From NCBI GenBank assembly GCA_002068815.1, contig MWAC01000284.1, forward strand, positions 1 to 7,809: a stretch of DNA of 7,809 nucleotides, given 5' to 3'. Made by a program: the position numbers and the translations under genes. Positions 5,922-7,809 of the stretch are shown here, piece by piece (position 1 is the first letter of the stretch; every line of letters starts with the position of its first letter). Source of the DNA: Firmicutes bacterium ADurb.Bin467 (GTDB lineage Bacteria; Bacillota; Clostridia; Christensenellales; Aristaeellaceae). The notes under the pieces were generated by a model. That model was given only the letters and a program-made list of their open reading frames with translations. It ran no database searches and was not told where the DNA came from.

Positions 5922-6812
5922 TTGGAATATTTATGCAATAATTGTCCCCGTTTATGCAATGTCGTGCGCGCGGAGACCGGCGGCGGATTCTGTCGGATGG
6001 GCGCGGACGCCGTCGTCGCGCGCGCGGCGCTGCACTTCGACGAGGAGCCGGTCATCAGCGGTCCCGGCGGCTCCGGCGCGGTGTTCTTCTCCGGATGCGC
6101 GCTTAGGTGCCGCTTCTGCCAGAACCGCGCGATATCGCACGAGGGATTCGGAAGGCGCGTGTCCGTCCAGGGGCTTAGCGATATTTATGCAAACCTGATC
6201 GCCCAGGGAGCGAACAACATAAACCTCGTGACCCCGTCGCACTTCGTCGAGCCGATCCTCCAGTCGCTCGAGGGCGGGCTGCCGGTGCCGGTCGTCTGGA
6301 ACAGCGGCGGCTACGAGCGCGCGGAGACGGTCCGGCGGCTCGAGGGCCACGTCGACGTCTACCTCCCCGACCTCAAGTACCGCTGGCAAAAGGCGGCGGA
6401 GCGGTATTCGCGCGCGGGCGACTACTTCGAGCACGCGTCCGAGGCGATCCGGGAGATGCTCCGCCAGACCGGGCCGGTCGTGCTCGACGAAAACGGGCTG
6501 ATCCAAAGGGGCGTCATCGTCCGGCACCTGATCCTGCCCGGCCACGCGAGCGAGTCGATGAACGTGCTCGACTGGATTCAGGAAAACCTGCCCGGCGCGT
6601 GGGTGAGCCTCATGGCGCAGTACGTGCCGCTCGGCGACCTGATGCTGTTCGGGACGCTTCGGCGGCGGATCACCGAGCTCGAGTACGAGTCGGTCGTCAA
6701 CCACATGTTTGCGCTCGGCCTCGAGGACGGATTTGTGCAGGAGCGGTCCTCCGCCGACGAAAAGTACATCCCGAATTTCGACCTGACCGGCGTTCCCGAG
6801 CGTTTCACGTGA
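5922..6812 (+). CDS. PflX-like radical SAM enzyme
   Basis: This 296-residue protein starts at TTG 5922. GGAGG (5911-5915) lies 6 bases upstream, whereas the nearby ATG 5917 is in another frame and too close. It carries the radical SAM cluster motif C59-x3-C63-x2-C66 within SGCALRCRFCQN, which binds the 4Fe-4S cluster that cleaves S-adenosylmethionine. Four cysteines at the N-terminus (Cys5, 8, 12, 24; CNNCPRLCN...GGGFC) probably hold a second metal site. VVWNSGGYE (124-132), DLKY (150-153) and RHLILPGH (201-208) fit the family of pyruvate formate-lyase activase homologues called PflX (COG1313). The substrate of that family is not established, and no glycyl radical enzyme is nearby. The last codons (Phe-Thr-stop) lie within the parS site at 6801-6816. 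Co-transcribed with its neighbours. Confidence 0.9.
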   Translation: MEYLCNNCPRLCNVVRAETGGGFCRMGADAVVARAALHFDEEPVISGPGGSGAVFFSGCALRCRFCQNRAISHEGFGRRVSVQGLSDIYANLIAQGANNINLVTPSHFVEPILQSLEGGLPVPVVWNSGGYERAETVRRLEGHVDVYLPDLKYRWQKAAERYSRAGDYFEHASEAIREMLRQTGPVVLDENGLIQRGVIVRHLILPGHASESMNVLDWIQENLPGAWVSLMAQYVPLGDLMLFGTLRRRITELEYESVVNHMFALGLEDGFVQERSSADEKYIPNFDLTGVPERFT

Positions 6813-6816
6813 AACA
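6801..6816. promoter_or_regulatory. parS: parS site 2, overlapping the radical SAM stop codon
   Basis: CGTTTCACGTGAAACA matches the 16-base consensus at 15 positions, and its 14-base core GTTTCACGTGAAAC (6802-6815) is a perfect palindrome. The stop codon TGA (6810-6812) of the radical SAM gene is part of the site, and the AGGAGG ribosome site of the next gene begins 5 bases after it. Confidence 0.88.
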
Positions 6817-6837
6817 AAACAGGAGGACTACATACCG

Positions 6838-7647
6838 ATGGAACTGCGCTTTTCCCCGCTGTTCAGCGGGTCGAGCGGCAACGCGATCTACGCCGGCTGC
6901 GACGGCGGACATCTGCTGGTGGACGCGGGCGTGACGTGCCTGAGGCTCGCGGCGGAGCTCAAGCGCATCGGCATCTCCCCCGCGCAGCTCAACGGCATAC
7001 TCGTGACGCACGAGCACATCGACCACATACGCGGCGTCTCCGTGCTCTCGCGCAAGTACGACATCCCCGTCTACGCGACCGAGGGCACCTGGGCCGCGAT
7101 GGAGGACAAGCTCGGCGGCGTCTCGATGAAGAACGTGCGCGTGTTCGAGCCCTCGGAGGACTTCTACGTCGGCGGCATGAACGTCTCGGCGTTTGAGATA
7201 CCGCACGACGCCGCGCAGCCGGTCGGCTATTCGATCGCGCTCGGCGGCGCGAGGCTCTCGGTCGCGACGGACATCGGCCACGTGCGCGACAGCTGGCTGA
7301 AGGCGGTCGCGGGCTCGGACGCCGTCGTGCTGGAATCCAACTACGACCCGGACATGCTCAAGGCCGGGCCGTACCCCTACGACCTGAAGAAGCGGATACT
7401 CGGGCGACGCGGCCACCTCGCGAACGACGATGCGAGCCGCGCGGCGGTAGAACTCATCAAGCGCGGCGCGCGGCAGATCGTGCTCGGGCACCTGAGCAAG
7501 GAGAACAACTTCCCGGAGCTCGCCGAGCGGTGCTGCTCGCTGGCGCTCTGCGCCGCGGGCATCGTGCCGGGCGAGGACGCGTCCGTCTGCGTCGCGAAGC
7601 GCGACAGCCTGACGGGGATATTCTCGGTCCGAATGTGTTTCACGTGA
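6838..7647 (+). CDS. walJ: MBL-fold nuclease WalJ/YycJ
   Basis: This 269-residue cytoplasmic protein is a metallo-beta-lactamase-fold hydrolase of the WalJ (YycJ) family. In Bacillus it is encoded in the walRK (yycFG) locus near the origin; in B. anthracis YycJ has been linked to mismatch repair as a 5' exonuclease. The start MELRFSPLFSGSSGNA is characteristic. Metal ligands are all visible: H58-E-H60-I-D62-H63 in THEHIDHIRG, probably His123 in IPHDA, Asp145 in TDIGH and His218 in LGHLSKENN. Length matches the family (about 265). AGGAGG (6821-6826) lies 11 bases before the ATG, a somewhat long gap. The gene ends Phe-Thr-stop within a perfect parS site. No WalR/WalK regulators are in view, so the name follows the protein family rather than synteny. 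Confidence 0.93.
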   Translation: MELRFSPLFSGSSGNAIYAGCDGGHLLVDAGVTCLRLAAELKRIGISPAQLNGILVTHEHIDHIRGVSVLSRKYDIPVYATEGTWAAMEDKLGGVSMKNVRVFEPSEDFYVGGMNVSAFEIPHDAAQPVGYSIALGGARLSVATDIGHVRDSWLKAVAGSDAVVLESNYDPDMLKAGPYPYDLKKRILGRRGHLANDDASRAAVELIKRGARQIVLGHLSKENNFPELAERCCSLALCAAGIVPGEDASVCVAKRDSLTGIFSVRMCFT

Positions 7648-7651
7648 AACA
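7636..7651. promoter_or_regulatory. parS: parS site 3, perfect consensus, overlapping the walJ stop codon
   Basis: TGTTTCACGTGAAACA is a 16 of 16 match to the parS consensus. The walJ stop codon TGA (7645-7647) is inside it, and the next gene's ribosome site starts 6 bases after it. It is the strongest of the three sites here. Confidence 0.93.
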
Positions 7652-7669
7652 ACGGTCAGGAGGGATGCT

Positions 7670-7809
7670 ATGCAAATGCGGTTGACGCGGCGCAGCGAAT
7701 CGTACCTGCCGATGGCGCTTTTGCTGCCGGCGCTTCTCGGGCGCGCGGCCGACGTGCTCGCGCTCCTCGCGGCGTACATGCTGATGCGGCTCGCGACGCT
7801 CGCGGCTTC
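7670..7809 (+). CDS. Unidentified membrane protein, N-terminal part only
   Basis: An open frame starts at ATG 7670, 5 bases after a strong AGGAGGG ribosome site (7658-7664), and runs out of the window after 46 codons. The ATG at 7665 overlaps the ribosome site and is too close. The visible part begins with a basic head (MQMRLTRRSE) and then becomes almost wholly hydrophobic (about residues 13-46, rich in Ala and Leu), as in a signal anchor or the first helices of an integral membrane protein. It follows walJ by 22 bases, across the parS site, and so belongs to the same operon. Too little is visible to name a family. Confidence 0.7.
   Translation, partial: MQMRLTRRSESYLPMALLLPALLGRAADVLALLAAYMLMRLATLAA

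Noticed and set aside
5917..6198. ATG-started frame overlapping the start of the radical SAM gene
   Set aside because: Only 1 base from GGAGG and loses all family motifs; the TTG at 5922 opens the true frame.

Overview
The window is a strongly G+C-rich stretch (coding regions clearly richer than the short A+T-rich intergenic gaps) of a bacterial chromosome. Strong Shine-Dalgarno sites (AGGAGG/GGAGGG), sigma-A-type promoters, frequent GTG/TTG starts, a GH25 lysozyme, a CvpA protein, a WalJ/YycJ nuclease and Firmicutes-type parS sites together suggest a high-GC member of the Clostridia. The exact genus cannot be read from the sequence. Nothing looks like phage, plasmid or another mobile element; no tRNA, rRNA, CRISPR array or insertion sequence was seen.

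Layout. (1) 1-632, minus strand: a conserved-looking cytoplasmic protein of unknown function that runs off the left edge. (2) 633-886: divergent control region with a promoter for each side. (3) 887-2730, plus strand: a two-gene unit, a Gfo/Idh/MocA-type NAD(P)-dependent oxidoreductase whose end overlaps the start of a membrane-anchored GH25 lysozyme. (4) 2758-2785: hairpin between converging genes. (5) 2801-4776, minus strand: a membrane-anchored, extracytoplasmic beta-propeller-like protein (DUF5711-like) followed by a CvpA-family membrane protein. (6) 4777-5014: second divergent control region, where two back-to-back promoters share one palindromic -10 element, followed by a parS-like site. 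(7) 5015 to the right edge, plus strand: a tight operon of a membrane-anchored metallophosphoesterase-like protein with an eroded active site, a PflX-like radical SAM enzyme, the MBL-fold nuclease WalJ/YycJ, and the start of an unidentified membrane protein.

The most striking non-coding signal is a cluster of three sites matching the ParB-binding parS consensus within about 2.7 kb (4956-4971, 6801-6816, 7636-7651). Two of them supply the stop codon of the gene they end: radical SAM and walJ both finish Phe-Thr-stop inside parS. Together with walJ, which lies close to oriC in Bacillus, this suggests an origin-proximal centromere-like region used for chromosome partitioning, although ParA/ParB, DnaA boxes and oriC are not in the window. 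The main candidate for new biology in a protein is the metallophosphoesterase-like one, which has lost several metal and catalytic ligands in a consistent pattern. I found no convincing undescribed multi-gene system.
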